Origin: JBJHCA01 sp050485785
GTDB lineage: Bacteria > Bacteroidota > Bacteroidia > Chitinophagales > Saprospiraceae
DNA length: 64,000 nucleotides
Assembly (NCBI GenBank): GCA_050485785.1
Contig: JBJHCA010000001.1
Span: forward strand, 34,485-98,484
Direction: 5' to 3'
Part shown: piece after piece, positions 54,320-63,006 of the stretch
Layout: every line of letters begins with the position of its first letter
Position numbering within the stretch: the stretch's first letter is position 1
The notes under the pieces: model-generated
Database searches by the model: none
Seen by the model: only the letters and a program-made list of their open reading frames with translations
What the model was told of the DNA's origin: nothing
Program-made: the position numbers and the translations under genes

Positions 54320-54351
54320 GCCATTTAATTTTGCCTAATTCATTATCTTTG
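54317..54351 (+). promoter_or_regulatory. Candidate promoter of paralogue 2
   Basis: TTTG at 54317-54320 (end of the terminator T run) and TATCTTTG at 54344-54351, exact TAnnTTTG, 28 bases before the ATG. The 23-base spacer is long. Confidence 0.5.
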
Positions 54352-54379
54352 ATTTTTATAAAAATAAAAACTGACTACG

Positions 54380-56311
54380 ATGAAACGATTATTACTTTTT
54401 TCCATTTCCTTGCTGCTTGGCTTCAGTATGGCTGCCCAAAGCAGCAAAATAAGCACGGTGAACGGTCAGGTATTTGACCGCAATGAAGATGTTTTACTGA
54501 CCAAACAAGAAACCGGCGAATTTTTTATCCCCAATCGTGATGCCATCTGGAGTGATGATTTTTCTGATCCCGATAACTGGGTGATGACCAACACAAGTAC
54601 ACCTCCGGTAAATTGGGAAATAACTACGAATGTTAATTCAAGTCCTGTTGCCGGGCTCAATCCCATTAACCTGCCTACCGCTGCCAATGGCTTTGCCATT
54701 ATTAACGGGGATGTAATGGGTGATGGCTCTATTCAGAATTCCAGTATCACAACGGCCAACTCCATTGACCTGTCTGATCATGAAAACATCCAACTTCGCT
54801 TTGCTCAGGTAACTCGTAACTGGAGTACGATCTATACTGTTAGGGTGAGTAATGACGGAGGAGCTACCTGGACTGACTATAATCCAAATCCACACATAAC
54901 GGTGAACACTAATAGCGGTAATCCGGAATGGGCAACCATCAATATTAGTGATGTGGCCGGCGGCCAGTCCAATGTAAAAATACAGTTCAACTATCAGGCT
55001 GACTGGGGTTGGTTCTGGGCCATTGATGATGTGTTTATAGAAGAGCTTTCTCCTGTCAATATTTCTGCTGGGCTGTTTCATTATACCCTTCAGAATACGG
55101 CACAGCCTGTAGATGCTATAGGTAATGATACCTTGTTTTTTGCGGTCAATGTCAATAATGCCGGCCTTGGGCTGGATATTAAAGGAACTGCAGAAGTAGT
55201 GAATACCGATACGGAAGAGGTGGTGTTCACCCAATCCAAGGTAGTTTCGGTTCCAGCCAGCACCATGACGGTCATCGAGTTTGATAATGCGTTTCCGCTG
55301 GAAGGATTGCCCATCGGCAATTACATGATCCGTTACCACATTGAGGACAATGACGGTGGTGAAGACCTTGATCCTTCTGACAATACCCGCAGCTACCCGT
55401 TCAGGGTTACTGCAGATCTCGTTGTGACCGGAGCAGATCAAACTGCTACTTTGCTCGCCAATGTGAGCGCAACCGGCTGGGGCTACGGAACTTCGTTCTG
55501 GGGGCCAACAGATCCCAATATATTTTTCCGCCTTACCCAGGTGCATACGGGTTTTTCCGGCTGGCAAAATGCAGGCGATCTGCAAAACGCCGAGGTGAAC
55601 TTGTTTTTGGTTGAGAAAGGACCACAGTTTCATACAACTCAGCCGTCTTTTTCCAATTTTACGCCTGAACAGATGACTATTCTGGGATATGGCAACAAAA
55701 CACTCACTTCCGGAAACCATTCCACTACTGCCACTCCGGTAACCACCACATTAGATGTTCAGCGATTTGATTTTGAACCGGGTCCCATTATTATTGAAGC
55801 AGGCAAAGAGTATTTTGTCATTGCTCTGGTGCCTGATGTTCCCGGTGCCAACAACGGCGTTGCATTCCGCAGCACTGACGGAACTTTCCCCAATTATGTA
55901 ATTGGTCTGGATGCCAATGGAGAGCCTCTGTCGGGATTTGTGTATACCAATAACAGAATTTATAATAATGATGCCTTCACCGCAAACTTTGGCGGCCGTG
56001 CTCCTTTTTACTACTTTAATTTTGAAATTGCCACCAATGCCAATGCGCCTCAACTGGATGCTTCATCCTACAGCATTTACCCCAATCCGGTTGCCGGTGA
56101 TCACGTAAACCTGGAGCTGAACTTTGAGCGTCCGGTTCATACCTACGTTTATATTACCGATATTCAGGGTAAATTGATCAGCACCCGCGAGTTTAATGCT
56201 GCACAATCGCTGGAGCAACTGAACGTATCAGGACTGGCGGCAGGCACTTACATGGTGATCATCTCCAATGAATTGGGTGTGGCTACCAGTAAGATTACTG
56301 TCGTGAGATAA
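54380..56311 (+). CDS. Secreted T9SS cargo protein (type A sorting tail), paralogue 2
   Basis: A 643-aa extracellular protein, clearly homologous to the gene before it over the whole length: shared segments include INISAGLFHYTLQNTAQPV, IGNYMIRYHIEDNDGGEDLD, GWGYGTSFWGPTDPNI, FHTTQPSFSNFTPEQM, then GFVYTNNRIYNNDAFTANFG and the type A tail (YSIYPNPVAGDHVNLELNFE, then TYMVIISNE to KITVVR). The N-terminal portion differs more. A tandem duplication is the plain explanation. The signal peptide (ends MAAQSS) marks export. A hairpin terminator follows at 56362. Confidence 0.85.
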   Translation: MKRLLLFSISLLLGFSMAAQSSKISTVNGQVFDRNEDVLLTKQETGEFFIPNRDAIWSDDFSDPDNWVMTNTSTPPVNWEITTNVNSSPVAGLNPINLPTAANGFAIINGDVMGDGSIQNSSITTANSIDLSDHENIQLRFAQVTRNWSTIYTVRVSNDGGATWTDYNPNPHITVNTNSGNPEWATINISDVAGGQSNVKIQFNYQADWGWFWAIDDVFIEELSPVNISAGLFHYTLQNTAQPVDAIGNDTLFFAVNVNNAGLGLDIKGTAEVVNTDTEEVVFTQSKVVSVPASTMTVIEFDNAFPLEGLPIGNYMIRYHIEDNDGGEDLDPSDNTRSYPFRVTADLVVTGADQTATLLANVSATGWGYGTSFWGPTDPNIFFRLTQVHTGFSGWQNAGDLQNAEVNLFLVEKGPQFHTTQPSFSNFTPEQMTILGYGNKTLTSGNHSTTATPVTTTLDVQRFDFEPGPIIIEAGKEYFVIALVPDVPGANNGVAFRSTDGTFPNYVIGLDANGEPLSGFVYTNNRIYNNDAFTANFGGRAPFYYFNFEIATNANAPQLDASSYSIYPNPVAGDHVNLELNFERPVHTYVYITDIQGKLISTREFNAAQSLEQLNVSGLAAGTYMVIISNELGVATSKITVVR

Positions 56312-56361
56312 CATTTTGTTCCACTCACATGCCGGAATGCAGCCAGCTTGAAGGTATTCAA

Positions 56362-56405
56362 TAAAAACGGGGAAAGTTCGATATGAGCTTTCCCCGTTTC
56401 TATTT
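56362..56405. terminator. Bidirectional-type terminator hairpin
   Basis: A twelve-base perfect stem AAACGGGGAAAG (56365-56376) with CTTTCCCCGTTT (56388-56399), 11-base loop, between the convergent cargo gene and the Cys/Met PLP gene. The T run on the plus side is weak. Confidence 0.75.
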
Positions 56406-56433
56406 ATGGCTGTAAACTTTTGCCAGTGACAGC

Positions 56434-57579
56434 TTATACTTTACTCAGGGCTTCATCAAGATCGGCAATCAGATCATCAACGTCTTCCACACCTATACTT
56501 AAGCGAATGAGCGAGTCAGTAAGCCCTACGGCGTGTCTTTCTTCGCGAGGTATAGAGCCGTGAGTCATGCTGGCCGGATGGCCAATGAGCGACTCTACAC
56601 CTCCGAGACTTTCAGCAAGGCTGAATAGCTGCGTAGCCGTTAGCACTTTACCGGCTTCATCTTCAGTGTCCCTGTGCAAATCGAAGGAGATCATGCCGCC
56701 GAAGTATTTCATTTGTGTAGCAGCCAGCTCATGGCCGGGATGATCAGCCAGGCCGGGGTAATATACATTGCGTACCCGGGGATGTTCTTTGAGGAAACCG
56801 GCTATCAGCATGGCATTTTCACAGGAGCGCTGTACGCGGAGGTGAAGTGTTTTGATGCCTCGAAGTACAAGGAAGCAATCCATAGGGCCCGGAACTGCAC
56901 CGGCTGCATTTTGAATAAACCGCAGGGCTTCGGCAGTTTCGGCATCATTGACAATTACTGCTCCGGAAACTACGTCAGAATGCCCACCCAGGTATTTAGT
57001 AGCCGAGTGCAGTACCAAATCGGCACCTAAGCGGATGGGGTTTTGCAGATAGGGGGATGCAAAAGTATTGTCAACGCAGACTTTGATGCCGCTATGGTGA
57101 GCCATGTCTGTCAAAGCTCTTATGTCTGCAATTTTAAGCATGGGGTTGGTTGGGGTTTCAATCCACAACAGCCGTGTTTGCTTATTGAATTGGCCGGCCA
57201 CTTCTTCAGGTTTGGTCATATCTACAAAATGTGAGCTGACCCCAAACTTTTCATAAATTTTGGTCATCAGTCTGTATGACCCACCGTACAGGTCATTGGA
57301 AGCAATGATCTCGTCACCGGGGTTCAAGGTTTTTAAGATGGCATCCATGGCAGCAAGCCCACTGCTGAAACAAACAGCACTAACGCCGTATTCCAGAGCT
57401 GCCAGATTCTCTTCCAGTGCATGCCTGGTTGGGTTTTGTGTACGGGCATACTCATAGCCTTTATGAACGCCCGGAGCTTCCTGAACGTAAGTTGAAGTCT
57501 GGAAAATCGGTGTCATAATGGCACCGGTAGAGGGGTCGGGCTTAACGCCCGCATGAATTACACGGGTATTGAATTTCAT
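56434..57579 (-). CDS. Cys/Met metabolism PLP enzyme (cystathionine gamma-synthase or lyase)
   Basis: A 381-aa cytoplasmic PLP enzyme of the Cys/Met family. The start FNTRVIHAGVKPDPSTGAIM, YEYARTQNPTR, the PLP lysine 195 in LHSATKYLGGHSD, and GGVESLIGHPASMTHGS are characteristic. The substrate cannot be read from this; gamma-synthase (MetB) or gamma-lyase are the main options. ATG 57579. A TACCTTTG box lies about 45 bases upstream (57624-57631). Confidence 0.9.
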   Translation of the reverse strand: MKFNTRVIHAGVKPDPSTGAIMTPIFQTSTYVQEAPGVHKGYEYARTQNPTRHALEENLAALEYGVSAVCFSSGLAAMDAILKTLNPGDEIIASNDLYGGSYRLMTKIYEKFGVSSHFVDMTKPEEVAGQFNKQTRLLWIETPTNPMLKIADIRALTDMAHHSGIKVCVDNTFASPYLQNPIRLGADLVLHSATKYLGGHSDVVSGAVIVNDAETAEALRFIQNAAGAVPGPMDCFLVLRGIKTLHLRVQRSCENAMLIAGFLKEHPRVRNVYYPGLADHPGHELAATQMKYFGGMISFDLHRDTEDEAGKVLTATQLFSLAESLGGVESLIGHPASMTHGSIPREERHAVGLTDSLIRLSIGVEDVDDLIADLDEALSKV

Positions 57580-57623
57580 AATTGAGTTTTAAAGTATTGC
57601 AAAGTGCATAATGATGCAGGAAT

Positions 57624-57631
57624 CAAAGGTA
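57624..57631 (-). promoter_or_regulatory. -7 box of the Cys/Met PLP gene
   Basis: TACCTTTG on the minus strand, exact TAnnTTTG, in the short gap before the start. Confidence 0.5.
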
Positions 57632-57676
57632 ATGCATGTTTGAGGACATGGCTCAGCAAGCTACTGGCTTTGTTGT

Positions 57677-58129
57677 TTAATTGACCCGCACTGCACCATT
57701 CAGAATGTACATCAGTCTGTGGACATCGGTATCGTTGAGTTGCAGTACACCACGGATGGTGATTATTTCGGCAGTGTAGGGGATAGGGTCTTTGGCAAAC
57801 ACTTCCATAACGGTTTCGGGGCCGGCACCGCCGCAAAAAAAGCACATTTGATAAGGGTAAGCTGAAAATACAAACTCGCGGTGAGAGCGATAACCCTCCA
57901 CGGGGATTATGTAGCCTCTGAGCGTGACTTCTTTACCTTCCAGCGCTCTCACATCCCGGTGAAATACGGGAACATCAATGTCGAAGCCAAACAGCTCGTC
58001 GTATTGTTGCTTGAAGGTTACTTTAGCCAGTGTTCGCCAGGTATTATCCTGGGGTGATTGTGCCGACACATTCAGCGAGGTGAAAGCAGCAATAAAGGAG
58101 AGTACAATCAGGGATATAATCCATCGCAT
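57677..58129 (-). CDS. DUF3299-like exported protein
   Basis: A 150-aa protein with a signal peptide (about 1-23, ends LNVSAQ). The core reads VRALEGKEVTLRGYIIPVEG, then YQMCFFCGGAGPETVMEVFA, which resembles the DUF3299 family (small exported proteins often beside FtsX-type permeases), with a CxxC where that family has a Pro-rich turn. It follows the permease gene by about 100 bases on the same strand and belongs to the same set. Element copy 15 (58175-58186) lies just upstream. The two cysteines could bind metal. Confidence 0.75.
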   Translation of the reverse strand: MRWIISLIVLSFIAAFTSLNVSAQSPQDNTWRTLAKVTFKQQYDELFGFDIDVPVFHRDVRALEGKEVTLRGYIIPVEGYRSHREFVFSAYPYQMCFFCGGAGPETVMEVFAKDPIPYTAEIITIRGVLQLNDTDVHRLMYILNGAVRVN

Positions 58130-58174
58130 AGTGTTCGCTTTTTTAAGGAAATTGCCTTTTTCAGGGCTATGCCC

Positions 58175-58186
58175 ACAAAGAGTTAT
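58175..58186 (-). repeat. Dispersed element ATAnCTCTTTGT, copy 15
   Basis: Exact on the minus strand (ATAACTCTTTGT), T6 tract just before it on that strand, in the gap between permease and DUF3299-like genes. Confidence 0.75.
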
Positions 58187-58230
58187 AAAAAATAAACAGC
58201 ACAATCCGGATAAACAACCGGTCAGCCGTC

Positions 58231-59694
58231 CTAACGGTTCATGAGGGTTTTGTTAATATCCGTTCGGTAAACCTGGATAGCGGGAATGAGTGCTGCCAAT
58301 ATTCCGATCAGCACGGCAATACCCGGAATATACCATTCTTCGGGATACCATACCCGGCCTGTGAATGGATAGCGATACGTTTCGGCCATAAAGCCGGCAA
58401 ACACCTCCATGCCAACATGGGCCATAATGAGCGCCAGCACGGCACCGGTGAGTGAAAGCAAAATGCCTTCACCCAGTAGTAGTGAGGCTACCCGGGCTCT
58501 GGAGCCCCCCATTACCCGCATCAGGGCAATCTCGTATTTGCGTTCGCCTAGCGAGCTGTAAAGCATTATAAAAATACTGAGTGCTGACACGCCGAGTATA
58601 ACCCAGGCCATGATGGTAAAAACCCTTTCCGCATTGCCCATATAGAGGTGCATCCTGTTGAGTTCAATAGCCGGTGATGCGGCCATGATTCCCGTATTCT
58701 CATTGATGTTGCGAAGCAAGGTTAAAGCACTGAAATTAGTGCGGCTCCGGAATTTAATAAGCAATGAGGTGATCTGTTCATTTTCGTGATCAGCCAGATT
58801 AAAGGGCTTGTCGTGATGGTGATGCTCATGGTGATGGTGGCTGTGACCGTGATGATGATCGTGATTGTGTGCATGATCATGGTCATGGTCATGGTTGTGA
58901 TGATGGTGTCCATGGTTGTCGTAGTCGTGTGCATGATCATGTTCGTGGTCATGTTCGTGTTCGTGGTCGTGGTCGTGGTCGTGTGCATGATCATGGTCGT
59001 GGTCGTGGTCGTGGTCGTGTGCATGATCATGGTCGTGGTCATGGTCATGGTCGTGGTCGTGGTCGTGATCATGGTCGTGCACTAACCATACACTTTCAGT
59101 ACCGGTTAACAATAACTGATCAGCCACTGTGCCGGATTCCTGCATAATGCCGGTTACCACAAAGGGTTGTGTATAGTCGTGAACATGGTCTTCGCCTACC
59201 AGTCCGTGGGAAGAATGAAAGGTATATCCGATGCGGAGACCGAGTTGCCTGGCAGCGAATGCTCCGGCTGTCACTTCAAAGGGTTTGTTCCACCATTCAC
59301 CTTCACTTAAGGATACCCCGTACAGTTCCCTGAATGGCGGTTCAGTTCCAACTAGTCTGAAGCCCCGGTAACTGTCGCCTATTGAGAGCGGAACAGCCAG
59401 ATCAACCAGAGGATGATTGGGATTCAGAAATGGTTTTATTTCGCCAATACTGATATTTCCGGTAGGGTAGTCCACGTGGTACATGTTGCACAGCACCATT
59501 TGCAGTGGACTTCCTTTCGCACCCAGAATGAGATCTATACCGGCCAGGTTTTTCTCAAACTGCTCGTTCATTTGTTTCTGGACAAGCAGAATAAAAGTAG
59601 CCAGCCCAAGTCCAAGAGCAATCAGTATAACGCCCAGCAGTGTGCTCCATGGGCGAAACCTCAGATTTTTTCGGCTTATATATATGATGTTCAT
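58231..59694 (-). CDS. FtsX-type ABC permease with 49-histidine extracytoplasmic loop
   Basis: A 487-aa inner-membrane permease of the MacB/FtsX class. One N-terminal helix (about 17-38) is followed by an extracytoplasmic domain containing the LILGAKGSPLQMVLCNMYHV segment and, at residues 206-294, an Asp/His repeat with 49 histidines in 89 residues. Three helices follow (about 350-372, 395-420, 447-470). GSRARVASLLLGEGILLSLT is the conserved FtsX region. The His tract strongly suggests divalent metal (zinc) binding. It is 18 bases after the ATPase gene and 101 bases before the DUF3299-like gene. Confidence 0.85.
   Translation of the reverse strand: MNIIYISRKNLRFRPWSTLLGVILIALGLGLATFILLVQKQMNEQFEKNLAGIDLILGAKGSPLQMVLCNMYHVDYPTGNISIGEIKPFLNPNHPLVDLAVPLSIGDSYRGFRLVGTEPPFRELYGVSLSEGEWWNKPFEVTAGAFAARQLGLRIGYTFHSSHGLVGEDHVHDYTQPFVVTGIMQESGTVADQLLLTGTESVWLVHDHDHDHDHDHDHDHDHDHAHDHDHDHDHDHAHDHDHDHEHEHDHEHDHAHDYDNHGHHHHNHDHDHDHAHNHDHHHGHSHHHHEHHHHDKPFNLADHENEQITSLLIKFRSRTNFSALTLLRNINENTGIMAASPAIELNRMHLYMGNAERVFTIMAWVILGVSALSIFIMLYSSLGERKYEIALMRVMGGSRARVASLLLGEGILLSLTGAVLALIMAHVGMEVFAGFMAETYRYPFTGRVWYPEEWYIPGIAVLIGILAALIPAIQVYRTDINKTLMNR
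58838..59080. repeat. Simple-sequence repeat encoding His/Asp
   Basis: Six-base units of type GTGGTC / ATGGTC with GTGTGCATGATC interruptions (plus strand) encode the His-Asp tract of the permease on the minus strand. It can vary in length by slippage in steps that keep the frame. Confidence 0.8.
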
Positions 59695-59712
59695 ATTCGG
59701 AGGTGCATGTGC

Positions 59713-60342
59713 TTATTGAAGAACAATATGATTGTCAGTTTTTTCCTTCAGACGGGTGTCATGGGTAACAATGACCAGTGCCGCACCGGCTTCACGGGCT
59801 TTGCTTTGCAGCAGGTTATACACCGCCAGGCAATTTTCATCATCCAACGCAGAAGTGGGTTCATCGGCAAGCAATAGTCGGGGTTTGTGAATAAGCGCTC
59901 TGCCAATGGCCAGCCTTTGCTGTTCACCCTGGCTCAACTGTGCCGGCATCCGCGATACCTTGTCTCCCAAACCGAGGTCAGCCAGCATTGAATAGATATC
60001 CTGTTTGCTGATAGAAGTGCCTGACATGTAGGCAGCCAGTTTCATATTGTCAAAAACATTCAGCGATCGTACAAAGTGACTTGCCTGAAACACAATGCCG
60101 ATGTTTTTTCCCCTGAATTGATCCAGACTGCTGCCGGGCAGCTTCTCCAGTGCAGTATCCATTACCGTGATACTCCCCTGTAAGGGTTTCATTAGGCCTG
60201 CAAGCAAGTGAAGCAAAGTTGATTTTCCGCAACCTGATGCACCCAGAACCAGAAGGGTTTCTCCTGCCTGTGCTGAAAGATCCGGATATCGAAGTGTGGC
60301 ATTGGATGTATATGCGTAGCTGACGTTTTGAGTTTTTAGCAT
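59713..60342 (-). CDS. ABC transporter ATPase (LolD/MacB type)
   Basis: A 209-aa ATPase that would energise the adjacent FtsX-type permease. Walker A GASGCGKST (about 33-41), signature LSQGEQQR (about 138-145), Walker B LLLADEPTSALDD (about 157-169) and the switch histidine in VTHD are intact. It starts ATG 60342 and ends 18 bases before the permease ATG. With the permease and the DUF3299-like gene it makes a three-gene set for a substrate not shown by itself. Confidence 0.92.
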   Translation of the reverse strand: MLKTQNVSYAYTSNATLRYPDLSAQAGETLLVLGASGCGKSTLLHLLAGLMKPLQGSITVMDTALEKLPGSSLDQFRGKNIGIVFQASHFVRSLNVFDNMKLAAYMSGTSISKQDIYSMLADLGLGDKVSRMPAQLSQGEQQRLAIGRALIHKPRLLLADEPTSALDDENCLAVYNLLQSKAREAGAALVIVTHDTRLKEKTDNHIVLQ

Positions 60343-60405
60343 AGGGTGTATTACTGTTTACAGGTTGAATAACATCCACCTAAATCAGTATGTTGGCGGG
60401 GACTA

Positions 60406-62628
60406 TTAATTTTTAAGACCATAGCTGCGCATGAGAAAATCAGTCATCAGCGTGTAAAGATGCAGCCTGGTTTTGCCGCCTCCTATACTGTGATTGCGGT
60501 TGGGGTAAGCAAACCATTCAAACTGCTTCCCGGCAGCTATCAGTGCATTGGCCATTTCGGTGGAGTGCTGAAGATGAACATTGTCGTCACCCATGCCATG
60601 TATCAGCAGATAATGGCCTTCAAGCAGGTGGGCAAAATTATTGGGTGAGTTTTGTTCGTAGCCTTCTTCATTTTCCTTGTAGGTGCGCATATAGCGTTCC
60701 GTGTAAATGGTGTCATACCACTTCCAGTTGGTAACAGGTGCTACGGCTATGGCTGAACTGAAGACATCTGCCCCTTTCAGCAGTGCCAGCGATGACAGGT
60801 AACCACCATAACTCCAGCCAAAAATGCCAATTCTGTCAGCATCAATGTAACTCCTTTGAGCCAGTAGCCTGGCAGATGCAATCTGGTCTAAGGTTTCGTA
60901 GTGCCCCAGCTGCATATAGGTCATTTTTTTAAATTGCTCTCCACGGGCTCCTGTACCTCTGTTATCTACCGACACTACGATAATTCCTTGTTGAGCCAGC
61001 ATTTGAAACCAAAAATAGTTCATCCCCAGCCAGTCGTTTTTCACGGTTTGGCTGCCCGGCCCGCCATAGCAATACAGCAGCAAAGGATATTGCCGCGACG
61101 GATCAAAGTCCGGCGGATAGATTGTATAGGCATGCAGCTCCACATCGTCTTCGGTTTGCAGAACACTGAACACCGGTTCTGAAATATTGAATTTTTGGAG
61201 TCCTTCTTTAAATTCGGCATTGTCGAGAATGTTTCTCAGCACTTTGCCTTCACGGTCAGCAACATCATATCTGGGCGGAGTGCTGACCCCGGCATGGTTC
61301 AGAACGAAATAGTCAAAAGTGCTGCTGAACTGAGCACTGTTGGTGCCGGTATTATTGCATAGCTTCAGAAGCCCGCTGCCGTCAATATTAACCCTGTAAA
61401 CCTCTCTTTCCAGAGGGGAGACTTTTGCTGCCTGAAAAAAGACATGTCCTCCGGCTTCGTCGAGACCATAGAGCCGGGTAACGTCAAATTCGCCCGAGGT
61501 TACCGCGTTCACCTGTTTACCTTCCATATTGTAGAGGTACACATGATTAAAGCCGCTCTGTTCACTGGTCCATAAAAAGTGTTTCCCGTCATTGGTGAAG
61601 TGCAGGTTGTTGTGGATATCGATAAAGTAGGGGTTTACTTCTTGATATAGCATTTTTTTGCTCCCTTCGGTCGCCGTAGCCAGGTAAAGCTTCAGGTTGT
61701 TCTGATGGCGGTTCATGTAGGTTATGCACAGCTTGTCGGCATCTCGTGTCCATTGAATGCGCGGGATGTAAAAATCACTGTATTCACTGAAATCGATGTT
61801 GGTGGTTTTTTGGGAAGCCACATCAAAAATGTGCACACTGACTTCGGCGTTGTCTTCCCCTACTTTCGGATATTTAAAAGTGACATATTCAGGATACACG
61901 TCATTGGTGTACATTGACATGGTAAATTCCTTCACTTCGGATTCATCAAACCGGATAAAGGCCAGTTTGCTTCCGTCAGCAGACCACTCATGGGCACGGG
62001 TCAGGTAGAACTCCTCCTCGTAAACCCAATCGCTCGAGCCATTAATAATGCTGTTTTTCAATCCGTCACGGGTAACTCTTATCACGGCACCGTCTCCGGA
62101 AAAAGGCAAAATGTAAAGGTCGTTGTGATGCACGTAGGCTAGTTTCTCTTCTTTTGGACAAAAGTTGGGTACCATGATCCGCTCTCCGTTGTGTACAGGT
62201 TTTATTTGTCCGGTTTCACGATGGTACAGGTAAAAAACCGCGGTGTAGGAATACCGGTAAATACTTTCCCGTTGTGTGGCTATCAGCATGTACTGCTCAT
62301 TGGGGCTAAACACATAGCTGTTAAACCTGCCCTGCAGATTCTCATTGTAGTCATTGAGTGCTGAGCCGTGAAATACAATTTGGGTAGGTTCACCGGTTAC
62401 CAGATTGTACTCCACCACCGCCCGTCCGGATTCAGTTTGTTCCATAGCGGTGTAGTGTATGCCGTCATTCAGAAAATTAAATCCCTGTACCGTTTGCGGA
62501 AAAAACCGAAAATCCCGCCAAAGGTCATTCAGGGTAATGTTTTGATTGACTTCTTGCGCTTTCAACCCCGGCAATTGCCATACCAGGCACAATGCCAATA
62601 CTGCCAACAGAAACCGATGTCCAGACAT
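60406..62628 (-). CDS. Dipeptidyl peptidase IV (S9 family)
   Basis: A 740-aa exported serine exopeptidase that releases Xaa-Pro dipeptides. Signal peptide (about 1-25, ends GLKAQ), the eight-blade propeller domain (about 40-480; DFRFFPQTVQGF, NDYNENLQGRFNSYVFSPNE and later blades) and the alpha/beta hydrolase with the nucleophile Ser (about 606) in GWSYGG and the final histidine in NRNHSIGGGKT. DDNVHLQHSTEM supplies the acid region. ATG 62628 is preferred to upstream TTG/ATG options. A TATCTTTG box lies upstream. Confidence 0.93.
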   Translation of the reverse strand: MSGHRFLLAVLALCLVWQLPGLKAQEVNQNITLNDLWRDFRFFPQTVQGFNFLNDGIHYTAMEQTESGRAVVEYNLVTGEPTQIVFHGSALNDYNENLQGRFNSYVFSPNEQYMLIATQRESIYRYSYTAVFYLYHRETGQIKPVHNGERIMVPNFCPKEEKLAYVHHNDLYILPFSGDGAVIRVTRDGLKNSIINGSSDWVYEEEFYLTRAHEWSADGSKLAFIRFDESEVKEFTMSMYTNDVYPEYVTFKYPKVGEDNAEVSVHIFDVASQKTTNIDFSEYSDFYIPRIQWTRDADKLCITYMNRHQNNLKLYLATATEGSKKMLYQEVNPYFIDIHNNLHFTNDGKHFLWTSEQSGFNHVYLYNMEGKQVNAVTSGEFDVTRLYGLDEAGGHVFFQAAKVSPLEREVYRVNIDGSGLLKLCNNTGTNSAQFSSTFDYFVLNHAGVSTPPRYDVADREGKVLRNILDNAEFKEGLQKFNISEPVFSVLQTEDDVELHAYTIYPPDFDPSRQYPLLLYCYGGPGSQTVKNDWLGMNYFWFQMLAQQGIIVVSVDNRGTGARGEQFKKMTYMQLGHYETLDQIASARLLAQRSYIDADRIGIFGWSYGGYLSSLALLKGADVFSSAIAVAPVTNWKWYDTIYTERYMRTYKENEEGYEQNSPNNFAHLLEGHYLLIHGMGDDNVHLQHSTEMANALIAAGKQFEWFAYPNRNHSIGGGKTRLHLYTLMTDFLMRSYGLKN

Positions 62629-62648
62629 AGTGTAAATTTTTAGGTGGC

Positions 62649-62656
62649 CAAAGATA
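62649..62656 (-). promoter_or_regulatory. -7 box of the DPP-IV gene
   Basis: TATCTTTG on the minus strand, exact TAnnTTTG, about 20 bases before the start codon. Confidence 0.55.
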
Positions 62657-63006
62657 GGAAATTGAGGGGATTTGGACGGCCCCCTAAGAACATTGAACTG
62701 TGAGTACAGGCAGGGGATATTGAGAGCCATTTTTACTAGGGAACCTTAGTCCCCAACCCGGGTTACGCTAATCAATCGTTTATTGAGCAACGAGAAATTT
62801 TTAAAAGGGACTGATGTTGTTGTCAATCGCTTGTTCCACCTTAGCAAGTGAGGGTCTGCCCAATCCGGCACTGTCCGGCTTTTTTCATTGGCTGAAGTTA
62901 TAAACTGTGACCATTCCAAAAATTTTACCACTTTCAGAAACCTAAATGAAGGTTGTGTTCTCAAATTGTGTATTTTGCATGCTTTGTTTCACATCAATCC
63001 AGCAAT
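62657..63006. other. Intergenic region between divergent DPP-IV and repeat-protein genes
   Basis: About 350 bases. A TATTTTGC stretch about 40 bases before the ATG at 63007 is a near match to the -7 box. No gene, element copy or terminator is convincing. Confidence 0.4.

Noticed and set aside
54638..55720. 360-codon minus-strand open frame across the second T9SS cargo gene
   Set aside because: It lies wholly antisense to a gene with signal peptide, paralogue and sorting tail, and its own translation shows no domain.
58838..59080. Repeat array considered as CRISPR
   Set aside because: Units are six bases with no spacers; it is a coding simple-sequence repeat.
58722..59147. Several open frames on both strands in the His/Asp repeat, reading Thr/Met, Val/Met or Gly/Arg repeats
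   Set aside because: All are frame shadows of a six-base repeat; only the His/Asp frame continues into conserved permease sequence.
62860..62900. CCGG-CACTGT-CCGG followed by six Ts as terminator
   Set aside because: The stem has only four base pairs and no gene end is near on that strand.
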